Assembly (NCBI RefSeq): GCF_000312385.1
Contig: NZ_HE997626.1
Span: 1,728,791-1,792,790, forward strand
Direction of reading: 5' to 3'
Source: Tsukamurella sp. 1534
GTDB lineage: Bacteria; Actinomycetota; Actinomycetes; Mycobacteriales; Mycobacteriaceae
DNA: 64,000 nt
In this document: in pieces, positions 11,775 through 20,190 of the stretch
Position numbering within the stretch: the stretch's first letter is position 1
Layout: each line of letters opens with the position of its first letter
Translations under genes and position numbers: made by a program
Notes under the pieces: generated by a model
The model's input: the letters and a program-made list of their open reading frames with translations, nothing else
Database searches by the model: none
Told to the model about the DNA's origin: nothing

Positions 11775-11787
11775 AGAACACGTTACA
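11774..11787. promoter_or_regulatory. KstR-like site fused to the KstR2 operator
   Basis: TAGAACACGTTACA carries the full left half-site and core AACnnGTT of KstR. It abuts the KstR2 palindrome and overlaps a candidate -10 hexamer TACAGT (11784-11789) reading toward fadE30. Confidence 0.6.
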
Positions 11788-11855
11788 GTGCGTTGAGTGT
11801 CTGTGTAACTCGAATCCCCCGAGCGGCTGCTCGAGGGCGCGGCGAAGGGAGTGCG

Positions 11856-13016
11856 GTGGCCACGGCGAGCACCGAGACCGACGCGGATTTCCGCACCCGT
11901 ATCCGGGACTGGCTGGCGACGAACCTCGCCGGCGAGTTCGCGCAGCTGCGGGGTGCCGGTGGCCCCGGCCGCGAACACGAGTACTTCGAGGAGCGCATCG
12001 CGTGGGAGCGTCACCTCGCGGCGGCGGGCCTGAACTGCATCGGCTGGCCGACCGAGAACGGCGGCGGGGGAGCGACCCTCGCGCAGCAGGTGATCTTCCA
12101 CGAGGAGTACGCCCGCGCGGGTGCGCCCGCCAAGGTCTCGCACCTCGGGCAGGAGCTGCTGGGGCCCACGCTCATCGCGTTCGGCACCGAGGAGCAGAAG
12201 GAGCGTTTTCTCCCCGCGATCCGGGACGTCCGCGAGCTCTGGTGCCAGGGCTACTCGGAGCCCGGCGCCGGGTCCGATCTCGCCAACGTCAGCACGCAGG
12301 CCCGGCTCGAGGGCGACGAATGGGTGATCAGCGGTCAGAAGGTGTGGACATCGCTCGCCCACGTCGCCGACTGGTGTTTCGTGGTCGCGCGGACCGAGCC
12401 GGGCTCGTCGCGGCACCGCGGCCTCTCCTACCTGCTGGTCCCGATGGACCAGCCGGGCATCGAGGTGCGGCCGATCGTGCAGCTCACCGGCACCTCCGAA
12501 TTCAACGAGGTGTTCTTCGACGGTGCCCGCACCGCCGCGGCCAACGTCGTCGGCGCGCCCGGGGACGGCTGGCGAGTGGCGATGGGCACCCTCGCATTCG
12601 AGCGCGGGGTCGCGACCCTGGGACAGCAGCTCGGCTTCCGCCGGGAGTTGCAGCGGCTCACCGACCTCGCTCTCGACACCGGCGTCGCCGATCGCCCCGA
12701 GATCGCGGAGGCCCTGCGCCGGGCCTGGATGGAACTCGACGTGATGCGCGCGCACGCGCTGCGCTCGCTGGGTTCGGCCGAAACCGGCACCGCCGAGGTC
12801 GCGAAGCTGCTGTGGGCCAACTGGCACCGGCGCCTCGGCGAGTTGGCGATGGCTGTCCGCGGACCGTCGGGCCTACTGGCCGAACCGGAGCTCGACGACT
12901 GGCAGCGGCTCTACCTGTTCACCCGGGCCGACACGATCTACGGCGGCTCGAACGAGATCCAGCGCAACATCATCGCCGAGCGCGTGCTCGGCCTGCCGAG
13001 GGAGGCACGACCGTGA
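11856..13016 (+). CDS. fadE30: HIC-CoA-type acyl-CoA dehydrogenase
   Basis: FadE30 carries out the first desaturation of the HIP-CoA side chain product. The 386-residue ACAD has WCQGYSEPGAGSDLANVSTQA, WVISGQKVWTSLAH and the C-terminal IYGGSNEIQRNIIAERVLGLP. GTG 11856 with GAAGGGA upstream gives a length matching Rv3560c (385). The longer in-frame extension upstream would run through the operator and is rejected. Its stop overlaps ipdF (GTGA). Confidence 0.9.
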   Translation: MATASTETDADFRTRIRDWLATNLAGEFAQLRGAGGPGREHEYFEERIAWERHLAAAGLNCIGWPTENGGGGATLAQQVIFHEEYARAGAPAKVSHLGQELLGPTLIAFGTEEQKERFLPAIRDVRELWCQGYSEPGAGSDLANVSTQARLEGDEWVISGQKVWTSLAHVADWCFVVARTEPGSSRHRGLSYLLVPMDQPGIEVRPIVQLTGTSEFNEVFFDGARTAAANVVGAPGDGWRVAMGTLAFERGVATLGQQLGFRRELQRLTDLALDTGVADRPEIAEALRRAWMELDVMRAHALRSLGSAETGTAEVAKLLWANWHRRLGELAMAVRGPSGLLAEPELDDWQRLYLFTRADTIYGGSNEIQRNIIAERVLGLPREARP

Positions 13017-13825
13017 CCGCACAGAACCCGCCCACCGCACCCGCGATCCCCGCACCCCCGTACCCCCGGGGGCGTGACCTCCTCGAGGGGCGCGTGGTCG
13101 TCGTGACCGCGGCGGCCGGTACCGGCATCGGCTCCGCGACGGCGCGGCGCTGCCTCGAGGAGGGCGCGCGCGTCGTGGTCTCCGACTGGCACGAGCGGCG
13201 GCTCGGCGAGAAGGCCGCCGAGCTGGCCGCCGACTTCGGGGACCGCGTGCACTCCATCCCCTGCGACGTCACGGTCGAGGAACAGGTCCAGGGCCTGCTC
13301 GACGGCGCCGCGGACCGGTTCGGCCGGGTCGACGTGCTGGTCAACAACGCCGGGCTCGGCGGGAGCGTGGCGGTGCAGGACATGACCGACGAGCAGTGGT
13401 CGCGCGTCCTCGACGTGACGCTCACCGGTACCTTCCGCGCCACCCGCGCCGCGATCAACCGCTTCATCGACCAGGGCGGGGGCGGGGTGATCGTGAACAA
13501 CGCGTCGGTGATCGGGTGGCGCGCCCAGGAGGAGCAGGCCCACTACGCCGCGGCCAAGGCCGGCGTCATGGCGCTCACCCGGTGTTCCGCCGTGGACGCG
13601 GCGCCGCACGGCGTACGGATCAACGCGGTCTCGCCCAGCATCGCGATGCACCCCTTCCTCGCGAAGGTCACCTCCGACGAGCTGCTCGACGAGCTGTCCC
13701 GTCGCGAGGTGTTCGGCCGCGCCGCCGAACCGTGGGAGGTGGCCAACGTGATCGCCTTCCTCGCATCGGATTACGCGAGCTACATGACGGGCGAGGTCGT
13801 GTCCGTGAGCAGCCAGCATGCGTAG
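13013..13825 (+). CDS. ipdF: SDR dehydrogenase IpdF, HIC-CoA hydroxyl oxidation
   Basis: IpdF (Rv3559c) oxidises the 5-hydroxyl of the hydroxylated HIC-CoA intermediate. The 270-residue classical SDR has the cofactor loop TAAAGTGIGSATA near 40, VNNAGLG, catalytic Ser in NNASVIGW and YAAAK. An N-terminal Pro-rich stretch precedes the Rossmann fold. GTG 13013 overlaps the fadE30 stop and the 3' end overlaps kstR2 by 8 nt, so all genes in this operon are coupled. Confidence 0.9.
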   Translation: MTAQNPPTAPAIPAPPYPRGRDLLEGRVVVVTAAAGTGIGSATARRCLEEGARVVVSDWHERRLGEKAAELAADFGDRVHSIPCDVTVEEQVQGLLDGAADRFGRVDVLVNNAGLGGSVAVQDMTDEQWSRVLDVTLTGTFRATRAAINRFIDQGGGGVIVNNASVIGWRAQEEQAHYAAAKAGVMALTRCSAVDAAPHGVRINAVSPSIAMHPFLAKVTSDELLDELSRREVFGRAAEPWEVANVIAFLASDYASYMTGEVVSVSSQHA

Positions 13826-14423
13826 ACCGGACACGTCGGCGCGGCGGACCGAGCTGCTCACCGTGATCGCGCGGCTGTTCGCCGAGAACGGGTTCCGCGC
13901 CACCACCGTCCGCGATATCGCGGACGCCGCGGGAATCCTGTCGGGGAGCCTGTACCACCACTTCGACTCCAAGGAGTCGATGCTCGACGACATCCTGCGC
14001 GACTTCCTCGATGAGCTGTTCGGCAGCTACCGGGAGGTGCTCGCGACTGTCGATGATCCTCGGGAACAGTTGCGGGGCTGCGTGATCGCGTCGTTCGACG
14101 CGATCGACGCCCGTCCGGACGCAGTGGCGATCTACCAGGCCGAGGCCCGCGGCCTCGCCCAGCAGGAACGGTTCCGCTACATCGCCGACCTGTTGGAGGA
14201 GTTCCGCACCATGTGGCGCGGGATCCTCACCCGCGGTGTGGAGTCCGGTGCGTTCCGGGCCGATCTCGACATCGACGTGACCTACCGCTTCCTGCGCGAC
14301 ACCGTCTGGGTCGCGATCCGCTGGTACCGCCCCGGTGGCCAGCTGCCCGTCGGCGAGGTCGCCGGCCAGTACCTGAAGATCCTCGAGCAGGGGATCGCGC
14401 AGCCCGACAAGGAGAAGTCATGA
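13818..14423 (+). CDS. kstR2: TetR-family repressor of the HIP regulon
   Basis: The 201-residue TetR protein has the N-terminal HTH TTVRDIADAAGILSGSLYHHF followed by DSKESML, and an all-helical ligand domain. Length and position between ipdF and fadA6 match Rv3557c. KstR2 is known to release DNA on binding HIP-CoA, so the fadD3 product induces the pathway. The predicted operators are at 11761-11774 and, less perfectly, 21013-21026; it would then control its own operon through the fadE30 promoter. Confidence 0.93.
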   Translation: MRRPDTSARRTELLTVIARLFAENGFRATTVRDIADAAGILSGSLYHHFDSKESMLDDILRDFLDELFGSYREVLATVDDPREQLRGCVIASFDAIDARPDAVAIYQAEARGLAQQERFRYIADLLEEFRTMWRGILTRGVESGAFRADLDIDVTYRFLRDTVWVAIRWYRPGGQLPVGEVAGQYLKILEQGIAQPDKEKS

Positions 14424-15586
14424 CCGGAAACAACAGCGGCGCCTACATCGTGGACGCCGTCCGCACCCCCACGGGCAAGCGCGGCGGTTCGCTCGCCGAG
14501 GTGCATTCCGCCGACCTCGGCGCGCACGTGCTGCGCGCCGCCGTCCTGCGTTCGGGCATCGACCCCGAGCTGGTCGACGACGTGATCATGGGCTGCTGCG
14601 ACACCATCGGCCCGCAGTCCGGCAACATCGCGCGCACCGCGTGGCTCGCCGCGGGCCTGCCCGAGCACGTCCCGGGCGTGACCGTCGATCGGCAGTGCGG
14701 ATCGAGCCAGCAGTCGGTGCACTTCGCCGCGCAGGCCGTGCTGTCCGGTACCGCCGACGTCGTGGTCGCGGCCGGGGTGCAGAACATGAGCGCGATCCCG
14801 ATCAGCGCCGCCATGCTGGCGGGGAGGGAGTACGGGTTCGATGACCCGTTCTCCGGTTCGACGGGGTGGCGCGAGCGGTACGGCGACGTCGAGGTGTCGC
14901 AGTTCGCCAGCGCGGACATGATCGCCACGAAATGGGGGATCTCGCGGAGCCGGATGGAGGAGTTCGCTCTCGCCAGCCACGAGCGCGCGCTCGCCGCGAC
15001 CGACGAGGGCCGGTTCGCCGACGAGATCGCCCCGGTCGGCGACTTCGCCGTCGATGAGACGCCCCGGCGTGGAACGTCTCTGGAGAAGATGGCGGGCCTG
15101 GCCCCCCTCGCCGAGGGTTCGGCGATCACCGCCGCGGTCGCGAGCCAGATCGCGGACGGCGCCGCAGCGGTCACCGTGGCCTCCGGCGATTTCGTCGAGG
15201 CGCACGGCCTCCGTGCCCGTGCGCGGATCCACCACATCTCGGTCCGCGCGGCGGACCCCGTGTGGATGCTGACGGGGCCGATCCCGGCGACGCAGTACGC
15301 GCTGCGGAAGACGGGACTGACGGTGGACGACATCGACCTGTTCGAATGCAACGAGGCGTTCGCCTCGGTGCCTCTCGCCTGGATGGACGAACTGGGGATC
15401 CCGCACGAGAAGGTGAACGTCAACGGCGGCGGCATCGCGCTCGGCCACCCCCTCGGCGCGACGGGCGCCAAACTGATGACCACCCTGCTGCACGAGCTCG
15501 AGCGCCGCGGCGGACGCTACGGACTGCAGACGATGTGCGAGGGGGGCGGCACCGCCAACGTGACCGTCATCGAGCGGCTCGCGTAG
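14420..15586 (+). CDS. fadA6: Thiolase of the HIP pathway
   Basis: The 388-residue degradative thiolase has the nucleophile Cys93 in RQCGSSQQ, the GHPLGATG His motif and a C-terminal MCEGGGTANV, whose Cys is the second catalytic cysteine. FadA6 (Rv3556c) is required for beta-ketothiolysis of late HIP-CoA intermediates. It starts inside the kstR2 stop (ATGA) and ends the operon, 15 bp from the convergent response regulator gene. Confidence 0.92.
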   Translation: MTGNNSGAYIVDAVRTPTGKRGGSLAEVHSADLGAHVLRAAVLRSGIDPELVDDVIMGCCDTIGPQSGNIARTAWLAAGLPEHVPGVTVDRQCGSSQQSVHFAAQAVLSGTADVVVAAGVQNMSAIPISAAMLAGREYGFDDPFSGSTGWRERYGDVEVSQFASADMIATKWGISRSRMEEFALASHERALAATDEGRFADEIAPVGDFAVDETPRRGTSLEKMAGLAPLAEGSAITAAVASQIADGAAAVTVASGDFVEAHGLRARARIHHISVRAADPVWMLTGPIPATQYALRKTGLTVDDIDLFECNEAFASVPLAWMDELGIPHEKVNVNGGGIALGHPLGATGAKLMTTLLHELERRGGRYGLQTMCEGGGTANVTVIERLA

Positions 15587-15601
15587 CCGCTCGGCCGGCG
15601 G

Positions 15602-16303
15602 TCAGCGCAGCGAGTAGCCGAAGCCCCGGACGCTCCTGATGTGCCGCCAGTCGTTCGTGTCGATCTTGGTGCGCAGGCGCTGCACCGCGTTGTCGACGAT
15701 CCTCGATCGCCCGAGGTAGTCGTGACCCCAGGCCTGGCGGAGCAGGGTGTCCCGCGACTGCGGCACGCCGCGCCGGGACGCCAGCGCAATGAGGAGGCCG
15801 ATCTCGGTGGGAGTCAGGGGAACGGGGTGCCCGGACCGCGTGACGGTACGGGTGACCGAATCGATGGTGAGGCCGCTCTGCTCGATCACCACCGTCGTGT
15901 CGTCCGCCCCACCGTGCGTGCGACACGTGAGTGTGCACGAGTTCTCGGCGCGGACCCGTCGGCCGATCGCCCTCAGGCGCGCATCGATCTCCCTGCCGGA
16001 GACGGGCCGGACGAGGTAGTCGTCGGCGCCCACGGCGAGGGCCGTGATGGCGTGGACCTCGTCGTGATGGTCGCCGATCATGATGATCGGCACATCGGAG
16101 ATCCGGCGGAGATCGCGGCAGGCGTCGAACGAGTCGCCGTTGGTCGTCTCGATGAGCACCGCGCCGACACCGGTGAGTGCGTACAGCGGCGCGGCGTGCA
16201 CGAGCGGCACCATCAACACGCCGTGGCCCAGTGGCTCGAGCCGTGCTTCCAGCGGCGGCGCGCTCAGGGGCGTCGCGGCGCTGTGCAGGTACAGGATCTG
16301 CAC
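15602..16303 (-). CDS. Atypical OmpR/PhoB-type response regulator with degenerate receiver
   Basis: The 233-residue protein has a receiver-like domain (about 1-115) and a C-terminal winged helix (about 140-233: LTPTEIGLLIALASRRG, SRIVDNAVQRLRTKID, SVRGFGYSLR). The receiver retains GADDYLVRP but the phosphorylation site is altered. The usual Asp is Glu52 (AVLIETT), the acidic pair near the N-terminus is absent, the Thr/Ser position is Gly77 and the Lys is Arg99. It therefore probably works without phosphorylation. GTG 16303 follows AAGGAG. No histidine kinase gene is adjacent. It is divergent from the porin gene, a candidate target. Confidence 0.85.
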   Translation of the reverse strand: MQILYLHSAATPLSAPPLEARLEPLGHGVLMVPLVHAAPLYALTGVGAVLIETTNGDSFDACRDLRRISDVPIIMIGDHHDEVHAITALAVGADDYLVRPVSGREIDARLRAIGRRVRAENSCTLTCRTHGGADDTTVVIEQSGLTIDSVTRTVTRSGHPVPLTPTEIGLLIALASRRGVPQSRDTLLRQAWGHDYLGRSRIVDNAVQRLRTKIDTNDWRHIRSVRGFGYSLR

Positions 16304-16671
16304 CGTGTCACTCCTTGTTTCATCGCAACCCCGATGTTGAGTGGCAAAGAACAACCACCCTACCTTCGTCTCCGTTCACCAGGGAAGGTCTACCGCATCC
16401 GCGTCCCGCTGGTGCGTCGAACGTGGGGTCCACTCTCGCCTGATTCTCAGAAGTTACTCAGAGTTCTCGGTCTGGTCAAGGATCGGCACTGGTGAACGCC
16501 GTTCGGATCGATGCACAAGAAGCTATTCGAGATAACGAACTCATTGCGGTTTGTCGCAAGACCTCTTGGTTGTGTCGCAGAACGTCGTCGGCGGCTGTGC
16601 CGGGTTGGCAAATATTGTTTGCTGTGATTCTCTGTGCGTTGTCAATCAGGCGTGACCAGAGGAGTCGAAGA
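16304..16671. other. 368-bp divergent intergenic region, response regulator/porin
   Basis: This is the longest gene-free stretch in the window and is visibly more AT-rich than its surroundings. It must hold the promoters of both flanking genes. Notable content is the tandem 11-bp repeat at 16446-16467 and an AT-rich patch around 16612-16632. I saw no convincing KstR or KstR2 site. Confidence 0.6.
16446..16467 (+). promoter_or_regulatory. Tandem 11-bp direct repeat, possible OmpR-family binding site
   Basis: CTCAGAAGTTA is followed directly by CTCAGAGTTCT: the hexamer CTCAGA recurs at exactly 11 bp spacing. OmpR/PhoB-family winged-helix regulators typically bind direct repeats with about 11 bp periodicity. 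Its place between the atypical response regulator and the porin makes it a candidate site; there is no direct evidence. Confidence 0.4.
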
Positions 16672-17364
16672 GTGCGTCGAATCAAGCTCGGAACGGCGGT
16701 CGTCGTGGCCGCCGCCTGCGCGGGCACCGTGATGTCAGCGGGACCCGCTTCCGCCCAGATCACCCCGCAGAACCCGTCGGGTCCGGTGAAGGGGGCGAAG
16801 CAGACCGTCAAGTCCCCGGAGGGGCTCAACGCGCAGATCGCGTTGTTCGACCTCAAGGCCAAGCTGTTCCCGCCGTTGGCCGGCGACAACAAGTCGCGCC
16901 TGGCGTACGTCGACGGCAAGGCCGAAGGCGTGATCACCGCCGGTCCGGGCGGCGTCGAATCGGCGACGGTGGAGGTCGGCTACGTGGTCGCCTGCGGCGT
17001 CAAGGACGGTGGGTTCGAGTCGTGGATCGGGAGTAACCAGACGATCGGAGCCGGCGGCGCGCTCGCCGGCAGCATTCCGGCGGCGGGGGCCGCGCTCGTG
17101 GGCGTCGGCGGTTCCCTGGGGCTGACGCAGAACCAGGTGATCAAGACGGCGCCCGGCGCGATCGTCTACCTCCCCGTCGGCACCAAGACGATCGACAAAC
17201 CCGCGGTGGGTGAGTCCTTCGGCGTGCGGTTCGGTGAGAAGCGCGTCAGCATCGAGGGCTGCATCGGCAGTGTCGACGCCGTCGCCTACTCGACCCTCAA
17301 GGTCTCCTCGCGAGCTTTCGACGACATGAAGACCGTCTACAGCGAGGTCATGCGCTTCGCCTGA
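16672..17364 (+). CDS. MspA-family outer-membrane porin
   Basis: The 230-residue precursor has a Sec signal peptide (VRRIKL, a hydrophobic Ala/Val core, cleavage after PASA near residue 28). The mature part resembles the MspA family: VEVGYVVACGV, GGALAGSIPAAGAALVGVGGSLG, then GCIGSVDAVAYSTLKVSS near the C-terminus. The two mature cysteines are typical of the nocardial branch. Such porins form water-filled channels through the mycolate membrane. GTG 16672 has AGAGGAG 8 nt upstream; longer in-frame starts would bury the signal peptide. Confidence 0.82.
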   Translation: MRRIKLGTAVVVAAACAGTVMSAGPASAQITPQNPSGPVKGAKQTVKSPEGLNAQIALFDLKAKLFPPLAGDNKSRLAYVDGKAEGVITAGPGGVESATVEVGYVVACGVKDGGFESWIGSNQTIGAGGALAGSIPAAGAALVGVGGSLGLTQNQVIKTAPGAIVYLPVGTKTIDKPAVGESFGVRFGEKRVSIEGCIGSVDAVAYSTLKVSSRAFDDMKTVYSEVMRFA

Positions 17365-17373
17365 CCCCACCGC

Positions 17374-17400
17374 CGGCCCCGTCGGCCCCGTCGGCCCCGC
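17374..17400. repeat. Three tandem 9-bp repeats after the porin gene
   Basis: The unit CGGCCCCGT occurs at 17374 and 17383 and as CGGCCCCGC at 17392. It directly precedes the large palindrome. Confidence 0.7.
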
Positions 17401-17403
17401 GTT

Positions 17404-17472
17404 CCTGACTTAACAGCGTTAGCCCAGACGTCCACCTGGCGTTTCAGCATGGGCTAACGCTGTTAAGTCAGG
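17404..17472. repeat. Large palindrome A: perfect 23-bp arms with shared outer motif
   Basis: Arms at 17404-17426 and 17450-17472 are perfect inverted complements around a 23-nt centre. The outer 14 bases of the left arm are CCTGACTTAACAGC; the right arm ends with their complement. It sits between the convergent porin and ipdC genes, where it could act as a bidirectional terminator, although no T-tract follows. The same 14-bp outer arms recur at 31647-31715. Confidence 0.9.
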
Positions 17473-17522
17473 GTGGGGGTGGGCATGGACGGGGTGGGGA
17501 CGGGTGCGGGTGGTGCCGGCGG

Positions 17523-18581
17523 TCAGGAGCGGAGGGCGGCCGCGGCGGCCAGACGGTCCTCGGCCTCGGCGACGATGCGCGGGACGAGCTCGGCCACCGT
17601 CGGCAGGTCCTCGATGATCCCGGCGACCTGGCCCGACGCCAGGACTCCGGCCTCGGTGTTGCCGTCGACGAGGCCCGCCCGCAGCAGCATCGGCGTGTTC
17701 GCCGACATCATCAGCTGGCTCCAGGTGCGGTCGCCCCCCTTCTTCAGGGCGAGCCCCTCGTCGATCAGTCCCTTCCAGGAGACGCCCGTGAGGGCCTGGA
17801 ATCGCAGGGTGTTCCGCGCGGCGTGCACCAGCGTGGCGGCGCCGCGCGAACGCTCCAGCGCATCGACGAGGGCGGTGCGCAGCACCCGGTGCGGCATACC
17901 GTCGACCTTGGTGGTCACGACGGTGTCGCCCAGGCCGCGCTGCAGGTACTCCGCCTTGACGGAATCGGGGACCCGGCTGTCCTTCGTGAGCAGGAACCGC
18001 GTGCCCATCGCGACGCCCGCGGCGCCGTAGGACAGCGCCGCAGCCAGGCCGCGGCCGTCGAAGAACCCGCCCGCCGCGATGACGGGGATGTCCACGGCGT
18101 CCAGGACGGACGGCAGCAGCAGAGTCGTCGCGACGCCGCCCGTGTGGCCGCCGCCCTCGCCGCCCTGCACGATGACGGCGTCGGCGCCCCAGGATGCGAC
18201 CTTCTCCGCGTGTCGGGCCGCGCCGATCGACGGGATCACCACGAGGCCGGCGTCCTTGAGCTGCGCGATCATCTCCCTGCGAGGGGCCAGTGCGAAGGAC
18301 GCCACCTTCACGCCCTCGCGGATCAGGAGGTCCACCCGTTGCTGGGCGTCCTCGGCGTCCGCACGCAGGTTGACTCCGAACGGTTCGTCGGTGCGCTCCT
18401 TGGTCTTCCGGATCGCGGTCTCGAGCTCGGCGTAGGTCATGGTCGCCGAAGCGAGGATCCCGAGACCACCGGCGTTCGCGGTCGCCGCGGTGAGGTGCGC
18501 GCCGGACACCCATCCCATCCCCGTCTGGACGACGGGGTGCTCGATCCCCACCAGGTCGGTCAGGCGGGTCCGCAACGTCAT
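17523..18581 (-). CDS. ipdC: Flavin-dependent HIP-pathway enzyme IpdC (NMO-like fold)
   Basis: The 352-residue protein of the 2-nitropropane dioxygenase/nitronate monooxygenase family has PVVQTGMGWVSGAHL at the N-terminus, GADAVIVQGGEGGGHTGG and VIAAGGFFDGRGLAAALSYGA, the FMN phosphate-binding region. IpdC (Rv3553) is required for ring C/D breakdown and acts on CoA thioesters; I do not recall its precise reaction well enough to state it. ATG 18581 overlaps the ipdB stop. It ends the echA20-ipdA-ipdB-ipdC operon. Confidence 0.9.
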   Translation of the reverse strand: MTLRTRLTDLVGIEHPVVQTGMGWVSGAHLTAATANAGGLGILASATMTYAELETAIRKTKERTDEPFGVNLRADAEDAQQRVDLLIREGVKVASFALAPRREMIAQLKDAGLVVIPSIGAARHAEKVASWGADAVIVQGGEGGGHTGGVATTLLLPSVLDAVDIPVIAAGGFFDGRGLAAALSYGAAGVAMGTRFLLTKDSRVPDSVKAEYLQRGLGDTVVTTKVDGMPHRVLRTALVDALERSRGAATLVHAARNTLRFQALTGVSWKGLIDEGLALKKGGDRTWSQLMMSANTPMLLRAGLVDGNTEAGVLASGQVAGIIEDLPTVAELVPRIVAEAEDRLAAAAALRS

Positions 18582-19321
18582 GCGGGGACCTCCTTGGAGC
18601 GCAGGTTCTTCGGATCGACGACGGTGCGGATGAGCTCGAGTTCATCGGCGGTCGGTAGGCGCGTCTCGGGGACGCCGGCGCCGGTCAGCTCGAACCCGGT
18701 CGCGTCGCGGACCTGCTGCTCGGTGACGCCGGGGTGGACGGACAGCAGCGTCATCGCGCCGTCGGCGTCGAAGCCCAGCACCGCGAGGTCGGTGACCACC
18801 CGGTACACGTCGTGGAAGCGCGCCGCCGCGGGGCCCGCGGCCTTCGCCCTGTCGTACCCCACGCCGCTGGCGACGTCGACGGATTCGACGAACACCCGGG
18901 TCGAGTGTTTCGGAATCCAGTACGACGTGCGGTTGTTCACCGTGTTGCCCGGGCCGCCGCGCACGCCCAGCAGCTGACGCGTCGGCGCGGCGTGATCGCC
19001 GATGGCCGAGATGTTCTGGTTGCCGTGCCGGTCGATCTGGCTGGCGCCCATGATCACGTGGCGCTTCCCGTTCGGCACCACCACGTCGAGCACCTTCTTG
19101 AACGGCTGCCAGCCCTCGATGCCGGCGGACGGGTCCGCCGCATCGGCGACGAGGTACGCCTCGCCGTCCGACAGCAGCAGATCGGGAGCGAACGTGAGTC
19201 GGGCCAGGCGGCCGCCCAGCGACGGGATGAGCCCCATGGGGCTGGCGGTGATCTCCCCGTCGCCGCGGAACAGGTCGGCGATCGCGGCGACGCAGACCTC
19301 TGCGCGGGTGATGTCGGTCAT
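18578..19321 (-). CDS. ipdB: Ring C-opening CoA hydrolase, beta subunit
   Basis: The 247-residue protein has a CoA-transferase-like fold with RAEVCVAAIADLFRG, a central DRHGNQNISAIG and the C-terminal LSVHPGVTEQQVRDATGF. With IpdA it forms the hydrolase that opens the last ring of COCHEA-CoA. Length matches Rv3552 (about 250). ATG 19321 overlaps the ipdA stop (ATGA), favouring stoichiometric assembly. Confidence 0.93.
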   Translation of the reverse strand: MTDITRAEVCVAAIADLFRGDGEITASPMGLIPSLGGRLARLTFAPDLLLSDGEAYLVADAADPSAGIEGWQPFKKVLDVVVPNGKRHVIMGASQIDRHGNQNISAIGDHAAPTRQLLGVRGGPGNTVNNRTSYWIPKHSTRVFVESVDVASGVGYDRAKAAGPAAARFHDVYRVVTDLAVLGFDADGAMTLLSVHPGVTEQQVRDATGFELTGAGVPETRLPTADELELIRTVVDPKNLRSKEVPA

Positions 19322-20190
19322 GTCCGATCCTCCTGTTCGGCGGCCCATGCCGCCACCTCGGCCTGGTAGTGCGCCTCGTCGCCGGTGAGGAAGCGCTCGG
19401 TGAACGCGGCCCACGCGTCGGGGTCCTTGGCGCTCGCGGCGTAGTGTCGTTGGAACTTCTCGTCGCGTCCGTAATCCGGTGCGGCGGTGGTGAAGTGGGC
19501 GCCGTTGGGCGTCTCCACGACACCCGTGACGGCGCTGCGGTTGAGAAGGAGCGACTGCACGGGGCCGCCCGCCACCAGATCGCCGGTGCTCACGATGCGC
19601 TCGCACGAGACGTAGCAGGCGTCCGCGGCGAGCGCGAAGTCGTCGTCGAAATACGGGTCGGGACCGAGGTACTGGGCGTTGCCGCGCTCGTCGGCCCGGT
19701 TCATGTGCACGAGGGCGGCGTCCAGCCGGAGGGCGGGCACGGCCACGAGGTCCTCGCCGTCGGCGTACGGCGAGCGGATCGTGCGCAGGTCGGGGTTGAC
19801 GTCCATCACCGACGATCCGAGGCCGGCGCGGACGGGGAGGAACGGGAGCCGCTGGACGGCCGCCTTGAGCCCCGCCGCGAACATGCCCTCGTCCCATTCG
19901 GCGACCTCGATCGCCCCGGATTGCCTCGCCCGCGCGAAGTTCGGGTCGATCGGCACGGTGTCCAGGGTGACGAAGCCGAACACCAGCTTCCGGATCTTGC
20001 CCGCCGCGGCGAGCAGGCCCACGTCGGGCCCGCCGTAGGAGACCACGGTGAGGTCCTTGAGGTCGGATCGCAGGATCGCGCGGATCAGCGCCATCGGCTT
20101 ACGCCGAGAGCCCCAGCCGCCGATGCCGAGGGTCATCCCGTCCTCGAGTCGGTCGACGACCTGCTCGGGGGTCATCCGCTTGTCGCTCAT
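19318..20190 (-). CDS. ipdA: Ring C-opening CoA hydrolase, alpha subunit
   Basis: The 290-residue protein has the CoA-transferase alpha pattern: GMTLGIGGWGSRRKPMALI, VVSYGGPDVGLL and a segment with Glu98/Glu101 (EVAEWDEGM), near where the catalytic Glu of characterised IpdA is expected. IpdAB is a hydrolase built on a transferase fold, acting without an acyl-CoA co-substrate. The start lies 4 nt inside the echA20 stop, and the order echA20-ipdA-ipdB-ipdC equals Rv3550-Rv3553. Confidence 0.93.
   Translation of the reverse strand: MSDKRMTPEQVVDRLEDGMTLGIGGWGSRRKPMALIRAILRSDLKDLTVVSYGGPDVGLLAAAGKIRKLVFGFVTLDTVPIDPNFARARQSGAIEVAEWDEGMFAAGLKAAVQRLPFLPVRAGLGSSVMDVNPDLRTIRSPYADGEDLVAVPALRLDAALVHMNRADERGNAQYLGPDPYFDDDFALAADACYVSCERIVSTGDLVAGGPVQSLLLNRSAVTGVVETPNGAHFTTAAPDYGRDEKFQRHYAASAKDPDAWAAFTERFLTGDEAHYQAEVAAWAAEQEDRT

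Noticed and set aside
16492-16671. N-terminal extension of the porin from GTG 16492
   Set aside because: It would bury the signal peptide behind 60 residues and lacks a ribosome site; GTG 16672 has AGAGGAG upstream.
17404-17472. Palindrome A as an IS end or attachment site
   Set aside because: No transposase or target duplication is nearby and the arms pair with each other, not with a distant end; a repeat or terminator is the more economical reading.
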